Below are positions 36,901-49,265 of a stretch of DNA of 64,000 bases, piece after piece. The notes under the pieces were generated by a model. The model was not told the DNA's origin. It searched no databases and was given only the letters and a program-made list of their open reading frames with translations. The stretch covers positions 4,742,652 through 4,806,651 of the forward strand of contig WARS01000071.1 in the NCBI GenBank assembly GCA_008933995.1, in the 5' to 3' direction. This DNA comes from Datnioides undecimradiatus (taxonomy: Eukaryota; Chordata; Actinopteri; Lobotiformes; Datnioididae). The position numbers and the translations under genes are program-made. How positions within the stretch are numbered: the first letter of the stretch is position 1; every line of letters begins with the position of its first letter.

Positions 36901-39900
36901 AGTAGTGTGTGTGCGTGGGAGGGTTGGAAGGTGGGGGATTAAGGTTCAAAGGAAATGCAGCGAGGGTGGTCAGAAAGTGAAAGTTTGCTGTCGCCTCGCA
37001 GCCAGCCAGAGAAGCTGGGAACTCGGCGAGGTGTGGGAGCGTTCAGCGTGGCCATTTTTAACACGTTCTCACCTCCCTGCAACCCACACACACACACTCA
37101 CACACACACACCACATTGCACTCCAACGCCCACAGAAATCTCCACTCACGCCGCTGATGTACGCGCCATCACACATAAACTTCTATCCCTCTTCTTGAAA
37201 CACACACACACGCACACATGCACACTTGTTTCTTTTGCTAACGCCTGTCTGCCGCCAACTCGCAAGTCGTGTGTTTCAGTAAACAAGACCGCCTGTGTTA
37301 CACATCCTCCTCTTTTTATGTACACGGCCCTCTCTTTCTCAGCCTCTTTCATCACGTTGTAAAAAGGGAACACAGCTCACGATAATATCTCCAGGAGGGA
37401 GACGCTAATCGCTTTGCTTTATCCTTGTTAAGTTTCTTTCAGATCGCGTCGTGAAGGCGGCGAGATCGGTGTACAGCGTCATGATCGAGAGGAACCCCGG
37501 CATGATCCGAGATAGAAAGCATCACCTCAAAACATACAGGTACCCGCGCTGGTGGAGGGTCCCACGAGTTAAAAATGTGACGGTCTCTGCAAATGACATG
37601 CACATTTACATGTTGAATCTCTCCCGCAGACAGTGTTGCTCCGGTAAGGAACTTGTCGATTGGCTGATGAAACAAAACGAATGCCTGCAGTGGAGGAGCC
37701 AGGCTGTCGGGATGTGGCAGGTCCTGGTGGACGAAGGAATCCTTGTTCATGGTAAGAAGAGTGCAGATCCAGTTTATGTACCACGCTCCGATGCCGCACA
37801 CCGAAAGCTAAATGGCAATGCAAGTACAAACTACACAAACTCAGCAGTGCACACGTACGTTTAAAATCGCAAAACTGCAAAAGAAATGCACAAGGCACAA
37901 GACATAATAGTTTAAAATGTTCCCATTCTGGATTCAATTTGCGTTCTGCAGGTAAAGTACTGCACCTTCACGGAAAAAAGCGGTTTCTCAGGGCACCTTA
38001 CACTGCCGGTTGCACTGTACCAAGCCCAAAACTCTAACAGGAACCTCAAGGTTACGGATTATGTAGTCAAGTTCTGGTATTTTTAATATATTCTGAGTAT
38101 AATGTCTCAGCCTGCACTAGAGAAATTTCCCAGAAGTGCTCGAGCGGCTTGAAATCTGGTGGCTGAGCCTGCCAGGGCGTATGCTTTACACTCAGTCAAG
38201 TGTTTCGCAAAGTGCTTGTGCAGTTCGGACGGGGCACTGTCTTCCCGGAAGAGACCACTCCAATCAGGGCATAAACGCTTCGTCATCAAAGGAAGGGGAT
38301 CATTTGGAATAGATTTGCACTTATTTCCATGTATCTTGACATTCTAGAGGTTTCTAAAGTTACTACACGGCAACTAAATCCCCCTTAAGGTCAACATTTA
38401 TACTCATTATTTCCTTTTTTTAAACCCTTCTGTGTCTCACCAGCTCATTTTTATGTAATCACCGTATCTCTAAAGGTCCGCTCTCTCCGTCTGGCTCTCA
38501 TTAATGTTTCCCCTCCTCTGTGTTTTGCCTCCATCCAGTGAAACATGAGCTGAACTTCCTTGACAAGGACACCCAGTTCTACCGCTTCCAGGTCTCCGAG
38601 TGTGGCCTGAACCAAGCCGCGAACGAGAGGGACTCGGAGGACGAGCTGCAGGAGGGCCTGTCGCTGCTGTCTCAGCTGGGCCCCGATGCTCTGCTCACTA
38701 TGATTCTGCGCAAGTGGTCAGTATGCTGAGCCTTTACATGATGCACTTAAACCTGTTGAGTATGTAGCATTGCCTAATTGGCGATATGAAAGTCCGCGCA
38801 ACGTTTGACAAACGCTTGCACCTTTGCATCTGTGGTTAATGACACCTGTTGTCTCCACCTCCGTGTGTTTAGCCCCAGCCAGAGGAGCGCCGAGGACCTG
38901 GAGGTCATCTACGAGGAGCTGCTTCACGTCAAGGCTGCAGCTCACCTCTCCACCTCAGTCAGTCCCTATTACCGCCTGCTCTTATCATCGGCGTCCTCCT
39001 GATTATAGCTACTATACATTTATATTTATTTTTGTGATCGCAGCATCATGTAGGTTATTGTAGGTTACTGACATTGTATACAAAATAAAGAAAACTCTTG
39101 TCAAACACTTAAAACAACAGTTTCTCCATAATATTCCTACTGTTTTTGTTCATTTGTGGTTAATCAACCAAACGATGCATCCATCTTTGACCAGAGAGCA
39201 CTTCCACCCATGCGGTTCAGTCTAACTTCTCGTCCCTGTCCCGCCTGCAGGTGCGTAAAGAGCTGGCAGCGGTGCTGGTCTTCGAATCACACGCCAAGGC
39301 CGGAACAGTCTGTGAGTGTGACAGCTCTGGTGCACTAAAACCCTCTTCTGCACAACACACCTTTCAACCAGTATTCTCTGCCAAACCACGTACACCATGG
39401 GGACTATTTGAACACCTCTGGGTCATGATTGATTCATTACTTCAGCGAAGGCAATCAGCGTATGTGTTTTAAGCTCGTGCCATCTCTCGATCCAGTCCTC
39501 CATCTAGTCCTGAATATGGAAGTCGCGCATACATAATGCATGTATAGATGTGGCCATAAACGTGATCTTCATGCAGTTATGATGGTTATTCACAGAGAGA
39601 CGTGTAGAGGCTGTGTATGTTCATGCAGACTGTCCCTTTTTTTTGTGTGCGATGCAGTGTTCAGTCAGGGGGACAAAGGCACTTCTTGGTACATCATCTG
39701 GAAAGGCTCTGTAAATGTGATCACACATGGGAAGGTAAATCCATTTTCTTGTTTGCGATAATAACAGTAACAACAGTAAATCTCAGAATTGGCACTTGCG
39801 GAACACACTGTCGCCTTGGAACCGGCGGCAACGTATAATAATGCGACGCTGAAATGACTGCTGTGCGCGTACAGGGCCTGGTAACCACGCTACACGAGGG

Positions 39901-42900
39901 TGAGGACTTTGGGCAGCTGGCTTTGCTGAACGACGCACCTCGTGCCGCCACCATCATCCTGAGAGAAGACAACTGCCATTTCCTCCGCGTTGATAAACAG
40001 GACTTTATACGCATCCTCAAGGCATGTCTGAGTTACTGTTTCTCAGTGATCCACAAATACATTAAACGTGCATTTGAGTGGTAATGTTTCCCCGGTCCTT
40101 TAGGATGTTGAAGCCAACACGGTGCGACTTGAGGAGCATGGGAAAACCGTGCTGGTGTTGGAGAAGAGCACCGACTGGGACGAGCAGGGAGGGGCAGGAA
40201 ACAACTGCAAGTGAGGAAAAACTGTGACGCACACACCCCAGCAGCCACCTCACAAGCAGGTTTATAGCCATTAAGACACTTTACCTGGGCGTGGGCACAT
40301 GCTGTATCACATCAGTAAGCCTAACACAGCCATTGATCATATTATCACATAACAGTTAGTGTAGTGTGTGGAGATCTTTTTGTCCAGCGTGGTTAAGATC
40401 TTATTAATGGCCTGTTATCTGACAGCCAGGAAAGAAGTGGACTTCAACCCTGCCGTGTCGAATGACTCGATATCAGTCTTGAAGTGTTTTAGCAAACATA
40501 AAAGTCAATTCGCATGATGTTGACCTCTCTTTTACTTGCAAACCTACGCATGCCACAGCCATCCCTGACCCAGATTTACAGCTGATTTCACGCTTTTGGG
40601 CCTGCTGCCATTGGGCGACGAGCCCCAAAATCGAGTTATAAAAGAATTTTGTTGCGGATACAGCGTGTGTTGGAGGTGAAAGTTTTATAGTTCAGCGATA
40701 AACAGATGATCAGCACTCATGATTTGTTAGTGCCAGCTCGTCGAGTGTTGTAAACAGCAGCGCTGGAGTCTGCAGGACGAACTATGCGACGATTACGTCA
40801 AAAGCCTCGTTCTGGTTCTTCCTTTTTTGGGTGCAAGTCACCAGTCGACACACACATACACAGCAGCAATAAAGATAATGGAAAAGAGTTTTGTTTGGGA
40901 TTATCATTTTCATCTGTTGGTGTACTTAACAAACACAGCGCACCTGCTGTTTGTGTTTACGGCTAATTAGCAAATGTTAGCATGCTAACACGGTAAAACA
41001 GGCTCATAGAGCCACTGGACAAGACTCTTTATTTGTAGTCCCACAATAGATGTTACCTTTAAATGTTCAGTTAGTGAAATTATCATAATTATTAGTCACT
41101 GGCATAGTGTACAAGCATGCATTTTGCTAATTATAATAATAAAAACCTATGTTACCAGGCAAGTATGCATGCATGGAGACTAATACAAAGGATTTCCTTC
41201 AATGGTAGACAAACTCTGTCGTTCTTCTCTGTCGTGCTCTGTGCAGGTACACAGTTATGTCAGGAACACCCGAGAAAATCCTGGAACACCTACTGGAAAC
41301 AATTAAGCTGGACTCTAATGGAAACGATGCTATAGGTGAGAGCCTGCGTGCGTCTCCTCACCTACTGAGTGCTCCTCGGCGATCAGAGTCCATGTTCGTT
41401 AACTGTGAGCTGTTTGTCGCCCCTGCAGATCCCTGCGTGAGCGACTTCCTGCTCACCCACAAAGTCTTCATGCCCTCCAGCCAGCTGTGTGCAGCACTGC
41501 AGCACCAATATCCTGTGATGATCGATAATAATACACAGTGGTGGTGTACAGCCTGTACTCCTGGTGCTTTAGCTTGGAGTTGTGTTGACATGGTCTCCTA
41601 TCTGTCTATAATTCATAGTTTATAAAGCTTTTTTTATGTTATGCCCTTTAACCCACACTGCACCTACCAGGCAGTGCTCTCTGAGGGTTCAGATCAAGAG
41701 AAGGCCACCTACATCCTCACAACAAAGCAGAAGGTAGTGAAGCTCATCAGCCAGTGGGTGGCGCTGTACGGCCTTCTGCTGAAAGAGGACCCCATTGCTT
41801 TGGACTTTCTGGAGGTGAGATTGCAGGCTTCATGTAATCACCTGCTTATTTCGCTTTTGAATTGATGAGGAGAATCAATCACAATGTTCCTGCTGTTTCA
41901 ATTTTGCCGAAACAGAGTTTGAAGAAGGAGGTGGCTGGTGATTATCGTCTTTTCAGCATCCTGAAAGAGCAGTTTCGGGAAAGGAGGAGGACTAAAGTGT
42001 AAATTGTCTTTATTATCTTATAACATCTGCTACTTCTAGAATATTCCTCAAGGTATAAAAATGGCCTCGTGCTACCTACACACTGCTTTTCATCTTTTAA
42101 TCTCGTTTCAGATTGGAGAACGGATATCAGTCACTGAGCAGGGTGAGCGACTTCACGTGTTTGCAGATGACAGCTGGGTGCAGAACATTAATATCAAAAG
42201 ATACATTTTAATGAGAAAACAGTCCGAATGTCATGTTGCAGTCATTTGTCAGTTTAATGTCACTGACTTGCTGAGTCACTCCGATGCTATCCACAGAGCC
42301 AGCAGTTTGATTGGTTCTCAAACTGTGAGGAGCCGGTGGGGAGGCTGCAACCAATCAGGGCGCAAGATAAAGGTGAGGAGGAAAACAAATCGGTCAAATC
42401 AGCGATGGTGTTTGTGCGCATGTACGACAGCGAGCTTCACTTGTTTTGATGTACAGTGTGCAGCAGCGTAGATGAGTTTAGATTAGGTCATGTTTCTGTG
42501 GGCGTCGGTTATGAGTAACACATGTCACCGCACATCACCGCTCACGTCATCCGTCACCCAATCAGCACATCTTGACATTTTGGCTTCTGTCCCCTCCCGT
42601 CGGTGCAGTGCTGTATGAGATCTACAGGCCAGACAGCAAACCTCTCACTCTGATGCTCCCAGTGAACTCGTCTGTACAGGACGTGATGTCAGCGATTGTT
42701 AAACCTGGCGGCGATCACATCCTGGTCAAAATGAACTCCGTGGGAGGTGGGACTCACGATACTGACCACACATCTTGTGCATGGATGTTACATATTCCCA
42801 TAAAATTGCTAGAATAAAGCATCCAGAGTGGCACGTTAATGCAGTTTACAATCCAGCCTTTGTCTTCCTCCATCCTCTGTCAGATTATTTTGCCGGAAAC

Positions 42901-45793
42901 TCATTTTTCACGTATGAAATGCACACAGAACGAGCTCAGCTGAAGCTGGATGCGACTGCAGTCTACACAGCGCTGGGACTCAACGAGAGACTGTTCATCT
43001 GCACAAGCAGCCAAATGGAACAACTGGTGAGGAATGAGCTCTGCATTTCAGGTTTTTTTTTTTGGTCAAATAAGGGAAGAAATGTCACTCCAGACGTAAT
43101 TTAATTAGCATTATTAATTAGTCTGGTGTTTCTGGCTCAAAAGCACAATTCACCAGAGCTCCCCGTCTCTGTCTCTTCCTCCCTAGATGCCCCTAAAGGA
43201 GCAGCAGGGTCCAGAACGAGGAACAAGTGACATCCTTGAGCAGATGGGCTCTAAAGACATCGCCAATGAACTCACCATGTATGACTGGGAGCTATTCACT
43301 GCCATGCACGAGGTAACTCACTGTAACTCATGTGAAGTGACTGATAGCAAACACAGACGGAATTGTTTACTGACACTTCAAAAGTCTGATCCGGGCTGAG
43401 CTCCGATGATCATATATCTGTCATATCACCAAGTATCACCACCATGTGTCTGAGTCACCCTCCTTGATACTCCTCCAGCCATCACGTCATCTGTTGCAAC
43501 GCTTCCCGCATGCTTTACATGTTTCTGAAACAAGCCACATTCATCAAGTCACCTGTAAAACTGGCCTGGCTTTGATTTCCAGATTTCCTTTTCACGGCGC
43601 GTGTAATTAATGTCACTGGCTGGTCGTGGCTCGTCGTCTCTGCAGGTGGAGCTTGTCTACTACGTGTTCGGCCGTCACAAATTCCCGGGCGCCATCACTG
43701 CCAACCTGGAGCGCTTCGTGCGGCGCTTCAACGAGGTGCAGCACTGGGTGGTGACCGAGCTGTGCCTCTGCGAGGACCTGGTGAAGCGGGCCATTCTGCT
43801 CAAGAAGTTCATAAAGATCGCTGCAGTGTAAGTGTCACTTATGTAACAATTCAGCCATGTTTTGAGGGCAGCGTATTCACCACCGTGGCCCAGACGTGTC
43901 TCAACATCTTCTGCATGTCCTGTTACAGACTTTCCCTGCAGGATGTATTTGTAGAGACTTGGGTGATTCACTTCTCATGCAGCGCCACCGTCTGGTCAAC
44001 ATGCCAGACCCTGATGCTGTGAACGTGTTAGCATTTAGCTTAAAGCAGCGCTGCTAGTGTATTTTCAGACTTTTAGCCTTGTTTACATATATATACACAC
44101 ATACATGTTATATCTTATATCCTGCTAACCTGCAAATTAAAATGCACTTTTGTTCTAAAGCCTAATTATTCATGTTACAGATTAAAGGAGCAGAAGAATC
44201 TCAATTCATTCTTCGCCGTGATGTTCGGTTTGAGCAACAGCGCAGTGCACAGGCTTTACAAAACCTGGGAGGTGGGAGGCCGCTGAGTGCAACATTCATA
44301 ATGGTTATAAATGTCGCATCACCATTTTTCCAAACAACAACTCCGGCGATGACTCACGCGCCAATTTGCTTGATGTTGTGTGTTACAGCGAATCCCCAGC
44401 AAGACAAAACGCATTTACTGTGCTTATGAGAGGCTGATGGTGAGTTACAATGCGTTCTCTCATTCAGTACGTTTCAAGTGTCCCAAAACGTTCTGTCCTC
44501 TCCATATTTGATTCAAGATTCAAAGGCAGTCATTTTAACATTATGTGTTACTGTGGTGTTCTGTTTATTCTCTGCGCCTGTTAGGATCCCTCACGCAACC
44601 ACCGGGCCTACAGGCTGGCTGTGGCCAAGCTCGGCCCTCCCTACATCCCCTTCATGCCTCTGCTGCTCAAAGGTAACAGATATCAGCAGTGTTGCCCGTG
44701 AAGCCTTTCAGGTGAATGTCGTGTAAATGAATTCTCAAGCCGCTGACGTGTCTCCTGCTCCCTCATCTGTGCCCAGATATGACTTTCATCAATGAAGGAA
44801 ATCCAAACTGTGTAGAGAAGTTGGTCAACTTCGAGAAACTGGTAAGACACTGGGTGACGATGCTCCCCTTGCAAGTCTTGTCCTCATTATGAAAGTGACT
44901 TTAATTGTTTCCTTGTCTTTCTATTCTCGCAGCGCATGATTGCAAAGACTGTGAAAATTGTACGAGGATGCAGGAGCCAGCCTTACGGTGAGGGATCCAG
45001 TTACGCTTGTCATACCAGTAGCAGGCTCGGGTGCAGCACACACCTTAATTTTGCCTATGAATGAAACATAACCCAGGTAGGTTTGTGGTCGCAGAGCATT
45101 TAGGACTCAGATAGAGAAAAGACCAAAGAGGCAAAGGCAGGTAGAGTGAAGCGGCAGACTGAAACCAGCAGCTCGGCTGGAGAACAGAAGTGGGCAGGCG
45201 GATGCAAGCAGATGAATGCGCCGCAAACAAGGTTAAGGTGTTGTCATGGTGATCAGGAGGCACAGGCGGAAAACAGGAAGTAAATTAAGAGCTAGCATAG
45301 AAATTGGCGGTGTGAATGTAACACGGTTGACTGCACAACCTGGAAGTGGAGTAGTGAGTAGATCGGCTCCAGGTGTGAGAATCAACCCAGGGAGCGCACA
45401 CACAAACACGGAGGCAGACCAGCTGAGGGCAAACAGGAAGCATGATGGAGGCAACGCCGCTGATACCCCGACACGTTTGCTCCTCTCTGCAGTGCCGTCA
45501 TCTCCACAGAGGGGCCTGGCAGATCGGATGTTCCTGGAAGGGCCCGCTATCCGCATATCTACATGTAAGCCACACCTACCGAACTATTAAAGGTGCAATA
45601 TACAACAAGTGTTTCATTGCCCATTAGTCCTTAAGTTTAACATTCTGGCTGTGCTGTGTGTTGTGCTCGCCCAGACTCAGACCACGCTCTCCCTTTGCGA
45701 AGTCCCAGCAACACCCGGCACTACATTCAGAACCTGAAGGTGATCGACAACCAGCGCAAACTCACACAGCTGTCAAGGACAACAGAGTGCTAA
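30901..45793 (+). CDS. rapgef3: Rap guanine nucleotide exchange factor 3 (EPAC1), 27 coding exons
   Basis: Coding exons: 30901-30984, 34210-34254, 37433-37539, 37630-37751, 38539-38716, 38873-38957, 39251-39311, 39658-39734, 39875-40021, 40104-40210, 41247-41335, 41429-41514, 41671-41814, 41916-41998, 42112-42142, 42297-42372, 42609-42746, 42884-43026 (or from 42929), 43187-43312, 43646-43827, 44181-44271, 44389-44439, 44585-44672, 44777-44841, 44933-44987, 45493-45564 and 45675-45793. This gives 883 (or 868) residues. Domains in order: DEP (about 45-125, [13 protein letters not shown]), cAMP-binding domain (about 195-310, with the cAMP cassette [15 protein letters not shown]), REM ([17 protein letters not shown]), RA (LYEIYRP to LGLNERLF) and CDC25 homology (about 615-860, [23 protein letters not shown]). 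It catalyses GDP release from Rap1/2 when cAMP binds. The close match to human EPAC1, including the VIDNQRKL tail, excludes EPAC2. Exon 9 ends in a GC donor. The exon 2/3 junction is ambiguous. Confidence 0.95.
31108..31138. repeat. Fragment of the CAGTGGTGG transposon family in rapgef3 intron 1
   Basis: AGTAAAAGTAGCAATACCAC followed by AGTGTAAAAAT is subterminal wording of the same teleost element found in the tmdd1 introns. Only a short piece is recognisable. Confidence 0.5.
32800..33653 (-). CDS. Possible antisense 3'-terminal exon pair, membrane-protein-like (unrecognised)
   Basis: Two candidate exons lie on the minus strand inside rapgef3 intron 1. The upstream one, ending at 33535 with a GTGAGT donor, is open back to 33684. 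It encodes a hydrophobic stretch [20 protein letters not shown] followed by ITFT; a possible acceptor is TATTCAG at 33654. The downstream one, 32800-32910, follows a good CTGCCCTGCAG acceptor. It encodes a charged tail ([19 protein letters not shown], then [17 protein letters not shown]) and ends in TAG. Both meet in phase 0, so the joined product would be one membrane span plus an acidic cytoplasmic tail. I do not recognise the family and found no convincing further exons upstream. It may be the end of an unannotated gene, a pseudogene or chance. Confidence 0.25.
34255..37432 (+). other. rapgef3 intron 2
   Basis: A 3.2-kb intron with unique sequence, short CA repeats near 37086-37220 and no exon I can support. 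A minus-strand frame ending [17 protein letters not shown] at about 36559-36615 is hydrophobic but has no clear splice context. Confidence 0.55.
37086..37110. repeat. Short interrupted CA repeats in rapgef3 intron 2
   Basis: CACACACACACTCACACACACACAC-type sequence, with another short CA block at about 37199-37220. These are simple sequence just upstream of rapgef3 exon 3. Confidence 0.8.
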
Positions 45794-46237
45794 CGCGTCG
45801 ACCTGTGAACGCGCAAAGGCTGAACGTGAAACTGTAGCGCGGAACCGAACCGGAGAGCAGACCGGACAAGACTCCGCGCTCGCCGAAATGAGGTGGACTT
45901 GCTGGGTGTGTTCGTTCTGAGCGAAGGAGGTCGGACATTTATGGATAAGCTCTCTGCACAGCACGGCATCAAAAGTCAAAACACATGCTGTGCGGTGACC
46001 TCCAGAGTCCCACCCCGTGCCCCATGGGACTCAGGGGACACTTTTTATCCGCGAAGCCTTACAGCGCGCCGGCGTGGGCCACACTGGAAACTGATCCGAA
46101 AACAGAGCATGTCTGTCTTCAGTGTAGAAATTCATCAATGTGACATATTGTATACTGCGGTTTGTGTAAGAATCACTCTTGTGGTGGTCCCACCAAAAGG
46201 AGCCATAGGAACACGTACAGTGCATGTAAACAAAAAA

Positions 46238-46992
46238 AGTCTACACACCCTTATGAAACTGCAAGATTTGAAAATGTGAAAACAGAAAAGATGTGACTGC
46301 CAGCCTCGTTCCAACATCTTGATATTTGGAGCTTTTAACCGCTAAGAGCTTCTGACCCAGCTAAAGAGAAGCAGGCTTAAAGCATGATGTTAGTACCAGC
46401 ATGCTTCACAGTCAGCGTGGCTGTTGGACAATAGGCTGTATTTGTCTCATCGGATCAGAACGCATTTTTCCCCACAGTGTTTGGGGGTCATCGAATGCAT
46501 CTTTTGGCATAATTCAGATGGGCTTCTTTGTGCTCCCCTACCCCACAACATGCAAAACACAGGAGATGATTATTGTATGTAAGGACTGACCATGTCCTCT
46601 AATCAGCTTTGGGGCAACATCTCTCCTCTTACTGATGAAGATCAGTGCTCCATGGTTCGCTCAGAGCTTTCCACGTTCTTTTAAATCAATCTCCTGAGCG
46701 CTATATTCGAACAGTTAAATCAGTTCCTTTGGTAACTTGTTGCGGCCCACGGCTCTCCCAGCTGCACTTTAATCTGGTTTAAATCGGAATCGCTTGTGTT
46801 GAAGGCAAGTTTATATGATTTACCTAAAGCCAGAGCCCTCATTATGAAAGGTTGTGTTGATTAAAGCAAACATTATTGTATTTTTTATATTCAAAATGTC
46901 CTTAAAGTTATTCTTCTCTGGATTTTTGTTTTAGAGACGGAACAAGGTTAACATTTCTGTGAAACCTCCAGTTTCATATGGGTGTGTAGACC
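46238..46992. mobile_element. Degraded Tc1/mariner-like transposon
   Basis: The ends form an inverted repeat: AGTCTACACACCC at 46238-46250 and GGGTGTGTAGACC at 46980-46992 (12 of 13 positions pair). The interior keeps recognisable phrases of a fish Tc1-like transposase gene read in reverse (for example CAGCATGCTTCACAGT and CTCATCGGATCAGAACGCA), but it is much shorter than a full 1.3-1.6 kb element and has no open transposase frame. It is therefore an inactive, internally deleted copy. Confidence 0.75.
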
Positions 46993-47159
46993 TTTTGTTA
47001 ATCCACTGCAGTCCTGCTATTTGCCACAGCTAATCACTTTCAGTCTGTTTCTCGTGCACTAGCGTTTTCACGTTAAAACAAATATATTGTATCGGGCCAC
47101 TTCTGGCAACAAGGCCACGGACCGACATGCATATAATTTCATACAACGTTGTTTTTCTA

Positions 47160-47165
47160 AATAAA
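47160..47165 (+). terminator. Poly(A) signal of rapgef3
   Basis: AATAAA on the plus strand, followed within 15 bases by TTATTTTCTCAG. It lies only about 60 bp from the opposing itga5 signal. Confidence 0.6.
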
Positions 47166-47224
47166 TTATTTTCTCAGTTACGCGTGTTCAATGAAACCAC
47201 CAGAATGTGTAAAAAGGGAAATGT

Positions 47225-47230
47225 TTTATT
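47225..47230 (-). terminator. Poly(A) signal of itga5
   Basis: TTTATT on the plus strand is AATAAA on the minus strand. It gives itga5 a 3' UTR of about 2.7 kb. The opposing rapgef3 signal is about 60 bp away. Confidence 0.6.
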
Positions 47231-49170
47231 TAAAGTACAAACCGTAACAGGTAAAAGAACCCCCTCCCCAAATCCTTCCCCCTGACAGAAAATGTTCTCC
47301 CCAATATGGGGTGAGAGAAATTCACAACAAATCAGTTTTCATTTGAATTCAGTATTACTCTCCTTGTCATAAATATGTACAACTTCTTTTAGGAAGTCCG
47401 GGAGAGTTTAAAAAAAAATGGGCTAAGACATATTTTTTTAAAAAAATAAACAAAAAGGAAAAAAGACCCAGTGCCTTCTCCTGATGTGACCATGGAGGAA
47501 GTAGAAAAAATGATCCCCTGTCATTATAAATAATGGGAAGACGAGTTCAGTAAAGAATTCGCAAAAGGTTTTAAATCAATTACCAAACAGGGGTTTTGTG
47601 GATCGTTTGACAAAGAGTAAATCACCATCCAATAATAAGAGGGGGCATATGAAATCAGAGTGTGACGAGGCAAACAAATGTAAAACACGTGGTTAGTATA
47701 CTGTTGGTGTTTGGACAGGTGCAAGAGCCAGAGCACGTAAATTATCAAACTGTGTCGGCACACCCGAGTTCAACTCCGGTGCGCGTTTGTGTTCAGAAGA
47801 GCGGTCCGGCGATGAAGTGGTGAGCGAGGAAGAGTTTCACACTTGGTGAGGAAGCGAGTGAACGTGAGAAGCCAGCACCTCGCAAAAGGTTTTTAGTCTG
47901 TGTGCTTATCACATACAAAAAAAAAAAAAAAAACAGTTCCGGTTTATCACAACTCAGTCACAAATAAAACGTAAAAACAACAGAAAGCACTGAAATATTA
48001 AAAAAAAAACAAGAGTGAATATAAATATTGCACTTCCAAACAACATTTAGTTCCCAGTGCCTAGTTGTTATCCCTTTGTGAGAGGTACAAGATATCCTGT
48101 TGGCTAACATCTGGACGGCAGCCTTAGTCATTTTATTATATCCACTGAGGTTTTCAATCTTTAAATCGCCGCCATGCAGTTAAACAAGTCATCCTGAACG
48201 CTGTCTGTATTCGTGGCGTCGTGACTAATGGCGACGCAGAACGGCTTCACCTCGGCGATCTCAAGCCACAGAGGTGATAAACGGGACTGAGCAGTGGGAA
48301 GGGGTAATTCATACGCAGAACAAACATTCATAAATACACCATTCATACAAATGCATGTACGCGTGAAGTCACACATATATACATGCAAGCACGCACAACT
48401 CATGACACATTATTTACATTTAACGGCACATTAAAAAAAAAACCCAATCTATGTACAAGACAAACTGAAAAGAAACCAACACAAAGCATTTTAAGGTTCA
48501 GTCCCTGTAGCCCTGGGGTGACTTTGGCGACTTCTCTCTCTAAAACACGGGCTCACTCAAAAGACAATCAAGAAAAAACAAAAAATACAGTATCTCACAG
48601 TGGCGCACACTGCAAGCTGAAAATGGATCCTTCACGCTCGAGGAGTGATGATCCTGCCTGCTCTCAAACTAAAACTCTCTGTCAAGGCTACAACAATTGC
48701 TGATTGTCCCGTCTTTTGGTTCAAGGCGTCGTAACGCCACGGACGTTAACTCTGTGGCTTCCCCCGACGCGTCATCTGCCAGCGCGCGGCCCAACGCGAA
48801 CCGCGCAGGAGTAACGACAGCTCGATGTTCCTTCGGGGGACGCCACCTTTCACTTCTCGTGACAGAAGCACCACACTGCTTTAAGCCTAATCGGAGGTTT
48901 CACAGGTCTGTGGTGGTTCCAGTCCCATCCCAGTCGACTAAACAACAACGGCGACGCCTGCATTGTTAACTCTGGACACGAAACAAAGAGGATTCAAAAC
49001 AAAGTGATCAGTAGGAGTCAAAATCAGAACTCAAAGGAAGGTCAGTCAGTCAGTCTTAGGTGTCTTCGGAGTTATATCAGTAGATTTCCTTTGAGTGCAA
49101 AAACAACTCAACCCAGCGCTGTCCACCAACCTGAGGCAGAGAGAGATCAATTTCATGAACAGTTGAGAAA

Positions 49171-49265
49171 CATCCATCCATGCATTTTTCTATGCCCGCT
49201 TATCCGGTTCAGGGCTGCAGGGTGCTGGGCTAGCATATCCCAGCGTGCATTAGGCAAGAATGAGG
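49171..49265. repeat. Teleost CATCCATCC dispersed repeat fragment
   Basis: CATCCATCCATGCATTTTTC, then CCCGCTTATCCGGTTCAGGG, GGTGCTGGGCTAGC and ATATCCCAGC match a repeat seen throughout fish genomes (CATCCATCCATTTTCTA..CCGCTTATCC..GGGGTGCTGGAGCCTATCCCAGC). About 95 bp remain, in the itga5 3' UTR. Confidence 0.75.

Larger units (their letters stand above)
45794..47185 (+). other. rapgef3 3' UTR
   Basis: This runs from the stop codon at 45791-45793 to the AATAAA at 47160-47165, about 1.4 kb. More than half of it (46238-46992) is a Tc1-like transposon remnant. An ATTAAA at 46860 inside the remnant is an alternative, earlier signal. Confidence 0.55.

Noticed and set aside
45040..45470. A/G-rich stretch in rapgef3 intron 25 resembling a fish retroelement
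   Set aside because: The resemblance to the 14821-15120 repeat is only in composition (CAGGAAG, GAGGCAGAC words). I could not identify termini or a shared phrase long enough to call it.
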